From an uncultured Prevotella sp. (GTDB lineage Bacteria > Bacteroidota > Bacteroidia > Bacteroidales > Bacteroidaceae), in contig CAKPZJ010000002.1 of the NCBI GenBank assembly GCA_934204655.1, forward strand, positions 104,222-168,221: a stretch of DNA of 64,000 bases, read 5' to 3'. Position 1 is the first letter of the stretch; the number at the start of each line of letters is the position of its first letter. Below are positions 1-11,500 of this stretch, piece after piece. The notes beneath the pieces were generated by a model. It was not told the origin of the DNA and made no database searches. It was given only the letters and a program-made list of their open reading frames with translations. Position numbers and translations under genes: made by a program.

Positions 1-805
1 GGGTGGTCATGTTGCGCAGGCCGTAGCGGTGCTCGGTGCCGTAGCCCACGTCGGTGTTAGAGTTGAGGCCCTTGCGCATATTGGGCCTGATGCCAAAGTC
101 GAGCACCGTTTCCTCTTCTCCGTCGTCTATGCCCGTCAGCTTGGCCATATCGCTTTTCTCGGTGTACGCCTTGACTTTCTCTATCATCGCCGCGGGCAGG
201 TTCTTCATCGCCGCCTTGGTTCCGCCCAGCGTAAAGTCCTTGCCGTCTATGCGTATCTTCTTCACCACCTGTCCGTTGATGGTTATGTTACCGTCGTCGT
301 CTATCTCGGCACCGGGCAACTGCTCTATCAGTGCCTCTACAGCCGACCCGTCGGGCACGCGGTAGGCTGCCGCGTGGTATATCACCGTGTCCTCGCTCAC
401 CGTCATCTTCGGGGGCGTGGCGGTGATGGTCGCCTCGTCCAGGGTGATGGCCTCGGCACTTATGGCGATGGTTCCTAAGTTTAGGTCTCTGCCTTTGAAC
501 ACAAAGGGGTGGGTCGTGGTGGCATAGCCCACGGCCGACAGGTTCAGGTAGTAGTTGCCGGGCTGGCTGAGGGTCAGTGTAAACCGCCCTAAGGAGTCGC
601 CTAAGGCGCCGCCGACAAAGGTGCTGTCAGCCCTGAATAGCTGTACGGTGCCATGGTCTATGCGCAGGGTGCGGGTGCTGTCGGCCAGCGTGCCCGTAAC
701 TCGCGCGGTCTGCGCGGTGGCTGTCTGGGTTATGGCTGTCAGTAGGCAGAGCAGGCATAGTAGCCATAGCTGCCGTTGTAGCGATGAGTAGTTGCGAGTT
801 TTCAA
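1..805 (-). CDS. Outer-membrane beta-barrel / TonB-receptor-like protein, N-terminal part (cut by window edge)
   Basis: The reading frame runs off the left edge, so only the first ~268 residues are present. No in-frame ATG occurs near the beginning. A TTG at 805 gives a convincing signal peptide (MKTRNYSS, then a Leu/Cys-rich hydrophobic stretch ending near TATAQ), and an in-frame TAA lies just upstream, so TTG is preferred. After the signal comes a carboxypeptidase-D-regulatory-like beta-sandwich of about 85 residues, then a plug-like region (motifs QLPGAEID, KIRIDGKDF) and the start of a barrel. This architecture is common in Bacteroidetes outer-membrane beta-barrel receptors. The substrate is unknown. 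It follows the AmpG-like gene on the same strand after 74 bp, so it may be the last gene of that operon. Confidence 0.75.
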   Translation of the reverse strand, partial: MKTRNYSSLQRQLWLLCLLCLLTAITQTATAQTARVTGTLADSTRTLRIDHGTVQLFRADSTFVGGALGDSLGRFTLTLSQPGNYYLNLSAVGYATTTHPFVFKGRDLNLGTIAISAEAITLDEATITATPPKMTVSEDTVIYHAAAYRVPDGSAVEALIEQLPGAEIDDDGNITINGQVVKKIRIDGKDFTLGGTKAAMKNLPAAMIEKVKAYTEKSDMAKLTGIDDGEEETVLDFGIRPNMRKGLNSNTDVGYGTEHRYGLRNMTT

Positions 806-879
806 GTAGCTTGGTGTTAGTATCGTTTGTTATGGGTGTGGTAGGGGTGGTGCGGGCTGCCACTGGGGGCGTCGGGGTG

Positions 880-2190
880 TCAGCCGTTGTCGGTGGTGTC
901 CTCGCCAGCGGCCTCCTCCTTGGTCTCCTTGATACCAAACTGCGGATCTATCTTGAGCAGGGCGGTAACGATGAAGGTGGCGGCGCAGGTGGCCATCACG
1001 ATGATGAAGAACATACGGTATCCCACCAGTTCCTGCAAGGCTCCGGCCACGGTTCCCGGCAGCAGTAACGACAGAGCCATGAAGCCCGTGCAGAGCGCGT
1101 AGTGGCTGGTCTTGTACTGCCCACGGCAGAAGTAAATGAGATACATCATGTAGGCGGTGAAGCCGAAGCCATAGCCAAACTGCTCGACGAACACGCAGCA
1201 GTTAATGATGATGAAGTTGGGCAGCGCGTAGCTCATGTAGACGTACACCACGTCTGGCAGCGTTATGGCGCATACCATGGGCCACAGCCAGCGCTTCAGC
1301 CCATCGCGGCTCACGCATATTCCGCCCAAGATGCCGCCTATGGTGAGTCCTATGGCCCCCACGGTGCCCTGGACCATGCCGTACTCCTGTGGCGAGAGGC
1401 CCAGCCCACCGTTGTGGGCAGCATCTACCAAGAACAGGGCGGCCACCTTGGCCAGCAAGCCCTCGGGCATGCGGTAGAAGAGCATGAAGACGATGGCCAC
1501 CACTATCTGCTTCTTGGTAAAGAAGGTTACTATGTTGTTGCGCAGGTCACTTACTATGTCGCTTACCGTGCGGGTGGTGGTGGGAGCATCCTCGGCCGGT
1601 CGTGGCAGTACATAACCGTGCCACAACCACAGCGCTATAAACAGGCCGGCCACTCCGTAGAACACCAAACTCCACGAGAACGGTATGCTGTAACGGAATA
1701 AAGTCTGTAAGTTGCCTGCCACCATGACCAGGACACCCTGGCCAAAGATAGTGGCAAACCGGTAGAAGGTAGAGCGTATGCCCACGAACAGGGCCTGTTC
1801 ATTGGGCGACAGGGCGAGCATGTAGTAGCCGTCGGCGGCTATGTCGTGCGTGGCGCTGGTAAAGGCCATCAGCCACAAGAAGCACAGCGAGCCCTGCAAC
1901 CATATCTCGGTGGGTATGGTGAAGGCCACCCCGCCAAAGGCGGCCCCTATGAGCAGTTGCATGGTTATAATCCACCATCGCTTGGTTCTCATCAGGTCTA
2001 CAAAGGGACTCCATATAAACTTGAGAGTCCACGGCAGATAGAGCCAGCTGGTGTAGAAAGTTATCTCGGCGTTAGTTAGTCCCATCTGCTTGAACATTAG
2101 GACCGAGATAGCCGTTACGGCCACGTTGGGGAGCCCCTCGGCAAAGTAGAGCGAGGGCACCCAGCTCCATGGCGATTTGCTTACATTCAT
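880..2190 (-). CDS. AmpG-like major facilitator superfamily permease
   Basis: This 436-residue protein is almost entirely hydrophobic, with about 12 predicted membrane segments. It begins SPWSWVPSLYFAEGLPNV, a form typical of AmpG-family muropeptide permeases in Bacteroidales, and carries an internal SATHDIAADGYY motif. AmpG proteins import anhydromuropeptides released by cell-wall turnover into the cytoplasm for recycling. Its stop lies downstream of a glycosyltransferase/DUF4922/SpoIID fusion whose own stop is 21 bp before this start, so the two are probably cotranscribed and share a peptidoglycan-related role. The family call is firm. The exact substrate is inferred from family and neighbour. 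Confidence 0.82.
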   Translation of the reverse strand: MNVSKSPWSWVPSLYFAEGLPNVAVTAISVLMFKQMGLTNAEITFYTSWLYLPWTLKFIWSPFVDLMRTKRWWIITMQLLIGAAFGGVAFTIPTEIWLQGSLCFLWLMAFTSATHDIAADGYYMLALSPNEQALFVGIRSTFYRFATIFGQGVLVMVAGNLQTLFRYSIPFSWSLVFYGVAGLFIALWLWHGYVLPRPAEDAPTTTRTVSDIVSDLRNNIVTFFTKKQIVVAIVFMLFYRMPEGLLAKVAALFLVDAAHNGGLGLSPQEYGMVQGTVGAIGLTIGGILGGICVSRDGLKRWLWPMVCAITLPDVVYVYMSYALPNFIIINCCVFVEQFGYGFGFTAYMMYLIYFCRGQYKTSHYALCTGFMALSLLLPGTVAGALQELVGYRMFFIIVMATCAATFIVTALLKIDPQFGIKETKEEAAGEDTTDNG

Positions 2191-2211
2191 AATAGGTAGT
2201 GATTGACTTGT

Positions 2212-5200
2212 TTAGTATATCTTCTTGATGTCGGCGCCACGGTAGTAGTGTAGCAGTATCTGGTCGTAGGGATAGCCCTGGTCGCCCATGACGGCGGCGC
2301 CAATCTGACAGAGACCCACGCCATGGCCCCAGCCGGCACCGGTGAGGCGAAAGTGCTGAGGCACGCCGTCGCGCAGGTCGCTGCGGTCCACTACAAAGGC
2401 CGAACTGTACAGGTGGCTGGTGCTGAGGGTACGGCGAATCTCCAGTTCCTTGCCGATAATGAATGAGCGCTTGCTGCCCACGATGCGCAGACGCGAGATG
2501 CGACCGCTGGCACCACGTTCCAGCGGCTCCAGGTCGATGATGGCGCCCAGGTCGAGCTTCAGCCGGTCGGTTATCAGCTGCGACAGCTCTTCCTGCGTAT
2601 AGTCTACGTGCCAGCGGTAGAAGTCCTTGGTCTCCTGGTCATAGTCGTTGAGTACCTGCGACAGGATGCGGCGGTCGGTAGTGTTGCAGAACGCGTCGGG
2701 CTGCTGGCGTATCCATGCCTCGGCGTTGGTCTCTACGGTCAGGTCGGGCATCGTTGCGCCTGCGGTAACGCCCTCCCGGTTGTCGCGCACGGCCATCAGG
2801 TATGGTTTGTCTATGTTTTCCCAGCAGTAACGGTATCTTTCGGTGATGCCGCCACAGCACTTGGAGAAGCGGGCATCGCATATCTCGCCGCCGTACTGCA
2901 GTATCTGACCGCTGGTGGCTGCTACAGCCTGGCGGGCCTTGTCGCTGGTTTCGCGGGTGATGCCCTGGTAACGCTGGCAGTGGTCGTCGGCACACACGTC
3001 GAATATGGTGTGGTCCTCGCGGTCGTACCAGCGTATTAGTTCGTCGTCGTTCTTGACAAAGGAGAAGAAGTTGGCACCCGTCTGAGTGGTCAGCTGCTGT
3101 CGTTTCTGCATCTGCGCCAACAGCCACGACCGAGAGATAACGGCGTGGGCCTTGAGCAATTCAATGTTAGAGGTGGCACTCATCTCGCTGGAGATGACAC
3201 TCTCTAAGTAGCGCTCCACTGGCAGCTGGTTAATGGCGCATATCTTGTCTTCCTCGACCACTAACCGGAGCGTGCCGGCAAATGTCTGTGTCTCTGTACG
3301 CTCCCAGTGGAAGTTTACTCCTATCGTTACGTCGCTCAGAGAGAACGACGCCTCGTCGGTCTGTGGGTGAAAGGTGAGCTCTCGATACAGGTTGCCGTTC
3401 CAGAGGATGCCTCCCTCGGAGAAGTCCACTACCTGTGCGCCCTCCACGGTATGGTCCTTGGCCGTATAGGGGGCGTTGAGGCTGAAGCAGATACGCTTGG
3501 CACTCACGATGCCCACCGATACATGGGGCTGGGTGGTCTGGGCGGCTGGCGCAGCCTCGGTGGCGGTGGCAGCAGCTCTGATGTGCTGGGCCACGGTGTC
3601 AAACTGGCTGGCGCTCATACCACATTCGCGCAGGATGGCCACGGCGGTGTCAGCATCGATATGCTCGAAGTCCTGCGCACGGGGCGTTACGATGAGTCCG
3701 GCCATGTCTATGGTGCCCGGACTTACCAGGTGCTGGCTGTCGTCCGTGGCTGTGTAGCAGGCGGGGCGATGCTTGGTACGGGGAATGATGACGGTAAGCG
3801 TGGTGTCGCCCTGCCGCCATGCTAAGAGGTTCATCATGGGCTCGCCGCTTGCCTCGTCATAAGGCAGCGCCCTATATACCTGCTTGAAGAGGGCCTTGAA
3901 ATGGGTTTCGTCGGTACTGGTACATACGATGGCCGGCACCACATAGTCCTTCAGGGCAGCTATGCTGTTGCCGGGTACGGGCTCGGCCAGCGTGTCCATG
4001 TTGCGGCTGAGCCGTTGCCACTGGGCCTGTAGGGGCAGCAGTCCCGTGCCGATGGCTTGCAGGTGCATGTGGTCGGGGGCAGAAGCTCCGCAGCGCGGGC
4101 CATTATAGAAAAAGGTGAGTTCGGGGTAATGGCTTAGCAACCGGTATATCTCGCCGTAGTGGGGAGTTATGCGCTGCGCCTCATGACGGCGCAGGGGAAT
4201 GGTGAAGTGTACAGGCAGAATGGGGTAGGGGTTGATAAGCAGACTGAAGTCGGCATCCAGCCGTTTCTCCATCTGCAGGGCGGGTCGGTTGGCGGCACAG
4301 AGAAAACACGGACGCTCAGCTATACTGCGGGCATCTACCTTGGCCCCGGTCGAGACCATCCGCGCCGGATTGTACTGTAGTCTTAATTCGGTCTCGCCGC
4401 AGCTGAGGCTCCGTGTCTGAACCTCGCTCAACTGGCGGAAACGGTCGCGGGCATCACCCCACATGGTCAGCTGGCGCGCCACGAAGCGCTCCAGCGTATC
4501 ACCCATACCTGCCGTCTGTGGGGCAGCGTTCATCTGTTGGCGCGCCCTCAGTTCCACGGTGCGCAGCCAGTCCTTATACAGGTTGTTGGCGTTGACGCGG
4601 TCTATGCTCAGGGCTGCGTCAGAGTTGCCCTCCCAACGGCGGCAGAGATAGAGTTCATCGTAGATACGCCCTATGCAGTAACGGCGACTGATGGCCAGGC
4701 CCATGGCGTAGTCCTCGCCATAACTGGTGTTGGGGAAGTGTATCTGGCGCACCACAGGGGTAAAGAAGGCGCGCGGCGCACCCAGTCCGTTGATGCGGAG
4801 GGCGTTGTTGGGGCCGTTCTGGTCACTCCACTCGCGGTGGTCGATGATGCCAGGGGGCAGGGTGTTAAGGCTGAAGTCGCACATACGGTAAGCACCTATC
4901 ACCATGGCTGTTCCCTGACGGTAGAACTCATCGACGATGCGCTGTAGGGTATGCTCCGAGGCATACAGGTCATCGCTGTCCAACTGTACGGCAAAGCGGC
5001 CACAGGCGCTGTGGTCTATGGCCAGATTCCAGCATCCGCCTATGCCCAGGTCGGTACGGATGGGTATCAGGTGTATGAGCCGTGGGTCGCTGGCAGCCAT
5101 CTGCCGCAGTATGTCGGTGGTTCCGTCGGTTGAGTGGTTGTCTACCACGATGACATTGAACCCGAACCGCGTCTGCTGAGCCAGCGCGGAGTGTACCGCG

Positions 5201-5988
5201 TCGGCTATGGTGCGCGCCCTGTTGTACACGGGGATGATAACCGATGCCTCTGTCTCGAAGTCTTGCTCCTTCAGGTCAGTTTCTTCATATCGCTGAGTGT
5301 CTATAGCACCACCTATAGCCTCCAGGTGACGTGTTACAGCCTGCTCCATCTCGACCTGCGGCTGCCTGTTGCGTGGGTCTACGTAGTCAAACTGGCTCAC
5401 CCCGCTGGCCCGCGAGTCTTCCTGGTGCTGTGTATAGAGCCGCTCGTTAAGGTGCAGTAGCTGCGCGTGGCGGTGCAGGTACAGGCGCAGGTCGTACCAC
5501 CCTGCCCACTCGTACGCCGACTGACATTCGGCGGCGTAGGCATGCAGGAGCGAGGTGCGTAGCAGCACTACAGGCCCGAAGTCGAAGTCATCGCGCAACG
5601 AGCCGTCCTGATAGTCGATGGTGGGATGGGCCTCGCGCCGGCCGTCGGCCGTCAGCATCATGCTGTCGGCATAGATCATGCCTGCCCCCGTATCGGTGGC
5701 CACCTGCAACATACGCTCTATGGCACCCTGGCCCCACTCTATGGGCCGGGTGGTCAGGTATAGCAGTGTAAAGGGAGCTTGGGCCTGGGCGGCGACGGCC
5801 TTGATGGCGGCCGTGCTGGTAATGGAGGGTGTCTCGATGATGGGGTGGTGTGTGTAGCGCCCCGCGGTGCCAGGGGCCACCATCAGGCATACGCTCCTGA
5901 TGGCTATGCTGTGGCTAAGGGCATCTATGGTGGCCTTGCCCTCAGTCTCTGAGAGCGTGGGGACAAAGCAGTCTATCTGAAAGTTCAT
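2212..5988 (-). CDS. Giant fusion: GT-A glycosyltransferase + DUF4922 (HIT/GalT-like) + SpoIID/LytB domain
   Basis: This is a 1258-residue multidomain protein. Residues 1-230 resemble a degenerate GT-A half ([10 protein letters not shown] near 102-111). Residues 249-490 form a family-2 glycosyltransferase ([15 protein letters not shown] at 337-340). Residues 500-800 match DUF4922, with a CFLC pair at 561-564 and an HMHLQ histidine motif at 640-644 like HIT/GalT nucleotidyl hydrolases or transferases. Residues ~820-1258 form a SpoIID/LytB domain ([13 protein letters not shown] at 924-936, [12 protein letters not shown] near the end), a family that includes lytic transglycosylases. No signal peptide or membrane segment is seen at the N-terminus, although SpoIID domains usually act outside the cytoplasm. 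The adjacent AmpG-like gene suggests peptidoglycan recycling. The combined function is inference. Confidence 0.85.
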   Translation of the reverse strand: MNFQIDCFVPTLSETEGKATIDALSHSIAIRSVCLMVAPGTAGRYTHHPIIETPSITSTAAIKAVAAQAQAPFTLLYLTTRPIEWGQGAIERMLQVATDTGAGMIYADSMMLTADGRREAHPTIDYQDGSLRDDFDFGPVVLLRTSLLHAYAAECQSAYEWAGWYDLRLYLHRHAQLLHLNERLYTQHQEDSRASGVSQFDYVDPRNRQPQVEMEQAVTRHLEAIGGAIDTQRYEETDLKEQDFETEASVIIPVYNRARTIADAVHSALAQQTRFGFNVIVVDNHSTDGTTDILRQMAASDPRLIHLIPIRTDLGIGGCWNLAIDHSACGRFAVQLDSDDLYASEHTLQRIVDEFYRQGTAMVIGAYRMCDFSLNTLPPGIIDHREWSDQNGPNNALRINGLGAPRAFFTPVVRQIHFPNTSYGEDYAMGLAISRRYCIGRIYDELYLCRRWEGNSDAALSIDRVNANNLYKDWLRTVELRARQQMNAAPQTAGMGDTLERFVARQLTMWGDARDRFRQLSEVQTRSLSCGETELRLQYNPARMVSTGAKVDARSIAERPCFLCAANRPALQMEKRLDADFSLLINPYPILPVHFTIPLRRHEAQRITPHYGEIYRLLSHYPELTFFYNGPRCGASAPDHMHLQAIGTGLLPLQAQWQRLSRNMDTLAEPVPGNSIAALKDYVVPAIVCTSTDETHFKALFKQVYRALPYDEASGEPMMNLLAWRQGDTTLTVIIPRTKHRPACYTATDDSQHLVSPGTIDMAGLIVTPRAQDFEHIDADTAVAILRECGMSASQFDTVAQHIRAAATATEAAPAAQTTQPHVSVGIVSAKRICFSLNAPYTAKDHTVEGAQVVDFSEGGILWNGNLYRELTFHPQTDEASFSLSDVTIGVNFHWERTETQTFAGTLRLVVEEDKICAINQLPVERYLESVISSEMSATSNIELLKAHAVISRSWLLAQMQKRQQLTTQTGANFFSFVKNDDELIRWYDREDHTIFDVCADDHCQRYQGITRETSDKARQAVAATSGQILQYGGEICDARFSKCCGGITERYRYCWENIDKPYLMAVRDNREGVTAGATMPDLTVETNAEAWIRQQPDAFCNTTDRRILSQVLNDYDQETKDFYRWHVDYTQEELSQLITDRLKLDLGAIIDLEPLERGASGRISRLRIVGSKRSFIIGKELEIRRTLSTSHLYSSAFVVDRSDLRDGVPQHFRLTGAGWGHGVGLCQIGAAVMGDQGYPYDQILLHYYRGADIKKIY

Positions 5989-6196
5989 TATCTTAGTCGT
6001 ATCTTATATTATTATAGGTGTAAAGTTCGTAATTTTTGGCGAGATGTGCAAGCCTTTTAAGATAAAATAGGCATCGCTTTGGCCATCTGGGCAAGCTCCT
6101 GCCACTCGGCTTGCACTATTTGCTTAGAAAACGTCCTCTCTGTACCCAGGCCGATGGCTGGTGCGCATGGGCCAGTCATCAGCCGATGGCTACTGG

Positions 6197-8560
6197 TTAG
6201 AACGGATAGCCCACAGCTACGTGTAGGCTCTGCGCATCGCTAAAGTGGCGGATGTTGTAGAAGCCGCTGCGCCCCGTATCATAAGGTACGTGCAAGCCGA
6301 TGCCCCAGTCTACGCGCAGAACGAATATCCCCACATCGTAGCGCAGGCCCGCGCCCGTGCCCACGGCCACCTGCTGCAGGCAGTTCTTGAACTCGAACTT
6401 GCTGCCGGGTCGCTCCTGGCTGTCGCGCAGGGCCCACACGTTGCCCGCGTCTATGAACAGCGCCCCGTACAGGCTGCCCCACAGTTGCTGTCGGTACTCC
6501 AGGTTGGCCAGTAGCTTCACATCGCCCGTCTGTTCGATGTACGACAGCTTGGAGTTGGCTGGGTGGTAGCGCCCGGGGCCTATGCTGCGCACGTTGAAGG
6601 CGCGCACGCTGTTGGCACCGCCCACGTAGAACTGCTCGTAGTAAGGGGCGCTCTGCGCATTGCCATAGCTGAAGATGGCACCGGCGGCCACGTGGCCCAC
6701 CAATGTCGACTTATCGGCCATGCGCCACCGCTTTACCAGGTCGGTTTGTATCTTAAAAAACTGTGCGAAAGGGTTTTTGAACATCGTCTTGCCCCGTTCG
6801 TTCCATTTCTCGCCGAACACGGCGTAAGCCCCGGCCAGCACGTTGCCTGCCTCAGATACCGTGAGGTCCCAGTTTATCGGGTGGCGCTTGGTCAAAGGAC
6901 TCGTATAGCTGTAGGTATATTGTGCTTTGGGCACAAACTGGTCGCGCATGGAAATGCTCAGATAAGGGTTGTCCTTGAGGAGCTGGCTGAAAGCCTCGGT
7001 CTGACGTTGCATATACTCGTAAGAGAGTATCAGTGGACTGAACGAATGGCGCGACTGGGGCGACGAATAGTATGTATAGGTGAGCTCGCCAGACAGAACG
7101 TGACGCTTGAAGTAGCCCCCACGGTGCAGTACGTTGGACGATGCCTTGACCGTGGTGGTGGGTATGCCATAGCGATAGTATCGCGGCGGGCGCTGCCACA
7201 GCTTGCGGCGCGAGGCAAACAGGCTGCGTGGGGTGAGCAGCCGTGGAAAGACAAACGAGACATCGCCACCATACTCGTACGACTTGATGCCCGTAGAGCT
7301 GCCCTCACTGCTGTGGCCCGTCTGCATCTCGTACGACCCGTGGAGGTTGACCTCGATACGCTCGCCGCCCCTGAAGGCGTTGCGCTTGACCAGTCCGGCC
7401 ACCAGTTCAGGGCCTATACGCCCCGTGGTCTTACCTTTGGCGTTGGCCTCGATGTAGAAGTCGTAGGGGCGGTCGGTAATCAGGTCGAGCTGTACGTCGA
7501 GGGTGTCGCCCTGACGTGGGGTAAACTTCAGGTTGCTGTAGCTGAACAGCCCCGTGTTCTGTATGGCCTGGGTAGAGGCCGCCTCGTCGGTGCTGGAGTA
7601 CAGCTGTCCAGAGCGTAGTTTCAGGTCGCGGAGCACGACGCCGGCCCTTACCGGAGGGCGGCGACCGTTGAATCGCAGCGTGAAGTGGCCGAAGGCGAGC
7701 GAATCGCGCAGTTGGTCGCCATACTCACGCCTGAAGTCTATACCGATGCGGCCTATGGTCCACTGGCGCATTACCCGGCTGTCGGTACTGTCGGGCAGTA
7801 CGAGTCTGATGTCGGCCCGCTGATGGTGGCTGACCGTGTCGGCCAGATAGGTAGCATATCCCGGCTGGTAGTAATAGTAGCCATGGGTGCGCAGCAGGGT
7901 GCTGATACGCTGGCGCTCGCCGTCCAGGCGGGCCACGCTGAACGGCTCGCCACGGCGTATCAGCGCCTGTGGCTGCGTGGCCCTTATCATGCTGTCGGCC
8001 TTAGCGGCATAGCCGATGTAGTTCACCGAGTCTATGCGCCACAGCGGCCCCATATCCACCGTGTAGGCCACCTTGGCCTTCTTGCGGTTGTGGCCCGTAA
8101 TCTCCTGCGAGCTGACACGGCCGTTAAGGTAGCCGTACTTCTTCAGATGGTTCTCGGCCACCGTGGTGCGCAGGGTGGGGTTTACCTCGCTCATCAGCTT
8201 GGGCCTGGTGCCGAAAGCCTTGGTTATCCACTGCGATATGGGCGACGACGACTGCGAGAAGGCGTTCCATACCCATAGCTTCAGCTGGAAGGGGGTGCGG
8301 TAGTAGCTGCTGCCAAAGAGGGCACCGTTAGGGGCCGACGCCAAGACCGACTCCATCTCCTCTTTGGTCTCCTCGGCATGGTCGCAAGGCTCGTAGTTGG
8401 TGTACTTGATGGGCTTGAGTCCCGTAAAGAGCTGCTCGCCCTCGGGCAGCGCGCTGGTGGTAGAACACGCGGTGATCCCTGCTGCGGCAGCGGCCGTCAG
8501 GAGAACCTGCAGAGCCTGCCGTGCCTTACGGGTAGTGGGTGTAAGCGACTTATTTCTCAT
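6197..8560 (-). CDS. tamA: TamA/BamA-type outer-membrane assembly protein, lipoprotein-like N-terminus
   Basis: A 787-residue protein starting MRNKSLTP. This start is chosen because it yields a lipoprotein-type signal (LLTAAAAAGITAC) and overlaps the upstream tamB stop by only 11 bp; an ATG 26 codons further upstream would add an Arg-rich, unlikely N-terminus. POTRA-like regions occupy the N-terminal half, with a 16-strand bacterial surface antigen barrel at the C-terminus (GGANSVRAFNVRSIGPGRY, then VDWGIGLHVPYD and a C-terminal aromatic residue, YPF). TamA works with TamB in inserting or transporting outer-membrane components. Coupling to tamB is seen directly as overlapping reading frames. 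The lipidated cysteine ahead of POTRA domains is usual in Bacteroidetes relatives. Confidence 0.85.
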   Translation of the reverse strand: MRNKSLTPTTRKARQALQVLLTAAAAAGITACSTTSALPEGEQLFTGLKPIKYTNYEPCDHAEETKEEMESVLASAPNGALFGSSYYRTPFQLKLWVWNAFSQSSSPISQWITKAFGTRPKLMSEVNPTLRTTVAENHLKKYGYLNGRVSSQEITGHNRKKAKVAYTVDMGPLWRIDSVNYIGYAAKADSMIRATQPQALIRRGEPFSVARLDGERQRISTLLRTHGYYYYQPGYATYLADTVSHHQRADIRLVLPDSTDSRVMRQWTIGRIGIDFRREYGDQLRDSLAFGHFTLRFNGRRPPVRAGVVLRDLKLRSGQLYSSTDEAASTQAIQNTGLFSYSNLKFTPRQGDTLDVQLDLITDRPYDFYIEANAKGKTTGRIGPELVAGLVKRNAFRGGERIEVNLHGSYEMQTGHSSEGSSTGIKSYEYGGDVSFVFPRLLTPRSLFASRRKLWQRPPRYYRYGIPTTTVKASSNVLHRGGYFKRHVLSGELTYTYYSSPQSRHSFSPLILSYEYMQRQTEAFSQLLKDNPYLSISMRDQFVPKAQYTYSYTSPLTKRHPINWDLTVSEAGNVLAGAYAVFGEKWNERGKTMFKNPFAQFFKIQTDLVKRWRMADKSTLVGHVAAGAIFSYGNAQSAPYYEQFYVGGANSVRAFNVRSIGPGRYHPANSKLSYIEQTGDVKLLANLEYRQQLWGSLYGALFIDAGNVWALRDSQERPGSKFEFKNCLQQVAVGTGAGLRYDVGIFVLRVDWGIGLHVPYDTGRSGFYNIRHFSDAQSLHVAVGYPF

Positions 8561-11500
8561 TATTCTTCTTTTTGCTATTGTCTTTCTCGGCCCCCGTCTT
8601 CTCCTGACTGCTGCCCGGGGCCGCTGTAGCCGGCGCATCGTTTTGGATGGCGGGCTTGGTGGTGCGCTTGTCTATGTGGAAGATGTCGCGGAAGTGGCGC
8701 AGCTTGCGTTTCCATACAAAACCGGCACCATACTCGCCCAAGGGACCCTCTAACCAGTCGTACTTGTTGTTGTCGTAGAACAGGCGCAGGTACTTGCTGG
8801 AACTCTGGCCCAGTCGGTACTCCAGTTCGACCTTGTCAAAGAAGGTGTTGTCGTTCTGGCGCATGTCGATGTCGGCACCGGTAGACACCTTGCCACCGAT
8901 GTTAACGCTCAGACGGTTGTTCCACAGCCGCTTAGAGAACTTGAAGTTATAGTCGGTGTGCATGCCGCTCGCCGTGGTGGTGTTGTCTATGCTCATGCCT
9001 ATGTCGAGCCCTATGGAGCGCATGGCCTTGCCCGCCACGTTGTTAATCTCGTTCTGCAAGAACGAACTCAGGGCGCTGTTCATGGTAAACTGGTTGGTAT
9101 TGCCATCGGTGAGATACATGCCCGATGCCAGCATGGTTACCGCCACCTTGCTGCGGCCCTCGGTGGCCATGGTCTTGAGCTGGTCGCTGATGGTCATGTC
9201 GTTAGGAGCGTCGATGACAAACTCCAGGCCCAGCTTGCTGAGTGTCTGGGTGAGCTTTACGCCACAGTCGAAGTCTACCGCCCGGCTGCTGCTACCCTCG
9301 CTCACCGTGGCCTTGACCCGCTCGGTAGCCGTGATGTGCAGCTGTGGGTTCATGGGGTCGCCGGTAAACTCCAGGTAGCTTCCATCCTGTATGCTGAAGG
9401 TCTTTAGCGGTATGATGGGCAGCGAGTACTTCATCTCGCCGTCGTAGAGGGTGTAGCGGCCGGTAAGTGTAAGGTTGTCCGAGGTGTTGTAGCGCATGCG
9501 CAGGTCGCCGCCGCCTATCAGCGAGATGTAGTTAGAGTGGTCGGCATTGAGCATACACATGATGTGCGACCCCTCGTCAATCGAAACGTTCAGATCCATG
9601 TCCAGGCCGCGTATCGCGGGACGCTGTACGGTTACCGCGGTGGTGGTATCCTTGAAGTTGGTAAACTTGACCAGGTCGTCCAGCTGCGTATCGGTGGTCA
9701 GCTCAGCGTCGCGCATCACGTACGTCATGTCCGTGTTGCCCAGTACGTCCAGCTTGCCCCTCATCCGGAGCGCATCGACGGGCCCCTGCATGCTGCCGAA
9801 GAAGTTTACGAACGCCTTGCCGTACGCCTCGGAGCGCGCGTTCTCCTTGGCATCTATAATCTTGAACCCGGTGGCGCGCATGCGTACATCGAGCATCATA
9901 TTGTTAAGGTCGGTAAAGTCCAGAGCACCCGCTATGTTGAGCGGAGCGTCGTTGTTGGCAAACATCTCAAAGTTTTCGAAGAGCAAGCGGCTTCCCACGA
10001 TGCGCACGGGGTCATCGGCAAATCTCATCTGTACTCCGTAGGGCTCGCTGACCAGGTAGGTAGAGTCCAGGTACACCTCGCCGTCTACGGTGGGCTTGTC
10101 CAGCGTGCCGCGCACGGTGAGCTGCCCCTCGCCGTAGCCCCGCAGACCCACGATGCGGTCGGGCACAAAACCGTTGACCAGCTGCATGGGCATGCGCTCC
10201 AGTCCCAGCGTGGCATCGAGCCATCCGCCACCCGTGCTGGTGTACGTGCCCTTGATGGTGCCCACCTCCTCGCCGTCGTGGGTAAGCGTTCCGTCTACAT
10301 AGTGGGCTCCGTTGTCCTTAGGCATGTACACAAACTCACTGCCCAGGTTGCCCATCTTGCACTTCTCGTACACCATGTTGTCTACGGTCATGGCCGACGA
10401 TACAGAGAACTCCTTAGCGGTCTTCACGATGTGGAAGTCGCCGTTCATGAGCCCCTCTACGTCGGGCATGTAGGGAATGACGGACAGAACCTTGTGCAAG
10501 TCAAACTTGGCGAGCGACAGGGTGAGGTCCTGGAGGGCTTCGGCGTTGCTGTCGTCAGAGTATAGCTGCACGCCCATGCCATCGGCGGCCGTAAGTTTAA
10601 GGTTGGCTGATATGCGGTCGTCATCGGCTAACAGGATGAAGTTGTCCTTGTTGGCATCAAACCGCTTGTAGCCCAGGATGGGCTCCTTGCCGTACATGTG
10701 CAGCTTGATGCCGTTGCTCACCATGGCTGCGGCCAGTCCGAGGCGTAGTCCCAGCCGGTTAGCAGCATCATATACCTCGGTCGAGGCGTAGGCGCCGCGC
10801 TCAAAGACACCTCCCGACAGCAGTGCGTTGAACGTATAGTCCGGGTTGCGCTCATTGTTGCGTATCTGAGCCTTGTAGAGCGTGCGGGCCGAGTCTGATG
10901 ATACCGTAACCCTTATCGTGTCCAGTAGGAAGTGGGCTGCCACCACCGAGTCGGCGCTGAGCCTGCCGTTGAGGCCCGTCAGGGGCGAACTGCTGGCATC
11001 TACCAACAGTCGGCCCACCTCGTATCCATTCCATTTGAGGAACCGCGCGAACACGTTCTGCCGGCCGCTGTTCAGGTAGATACGTGCCTGGGGCAGATGG
11101 CGGCGTAGGCGTAGCTGGTCTATGTACCTGTTCTTGGTCTGGAGCTTCATCTCGTCGGTCAGGCGGCTTATCTGGCGGAGCAGACGGGTGTAGTCGCCCC
11201 GGGCGTCGCAGTCGAGCCTGAAGTCGCCGCAGCTGACCACGGCGTGGGTGGTGTCGCGGGTAGACAGCAGGTCCATGGCGATGTTCTCTGGATGGTAGGT
11301 ACGCTCCTGGGTGCTGACACCTATGTCGGCCACGTGGCCCAGTACGCGGTAGTAGTTCTTCAGGTTGGTCTCGATGTCTATGCGGCTGCTGGCACCGATG
11401 CTCAGGGGCTTCTGGCTGATGCCCATGCTGGCCAGGTCGGCCCTGCTCAGGTCGCAGGTAAAGGTGCCGCGGATGTAGTGGCCATTGGCTATGCCGTCGA

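Noticed and set aside
6563..7618. Long plus-strand open frame (351 codons) opposite tamA
   Set aside because: The minus strand encodes an unmistakable TamA barrel. The plus frame has low-complexity, mirror-type composition and no family features.
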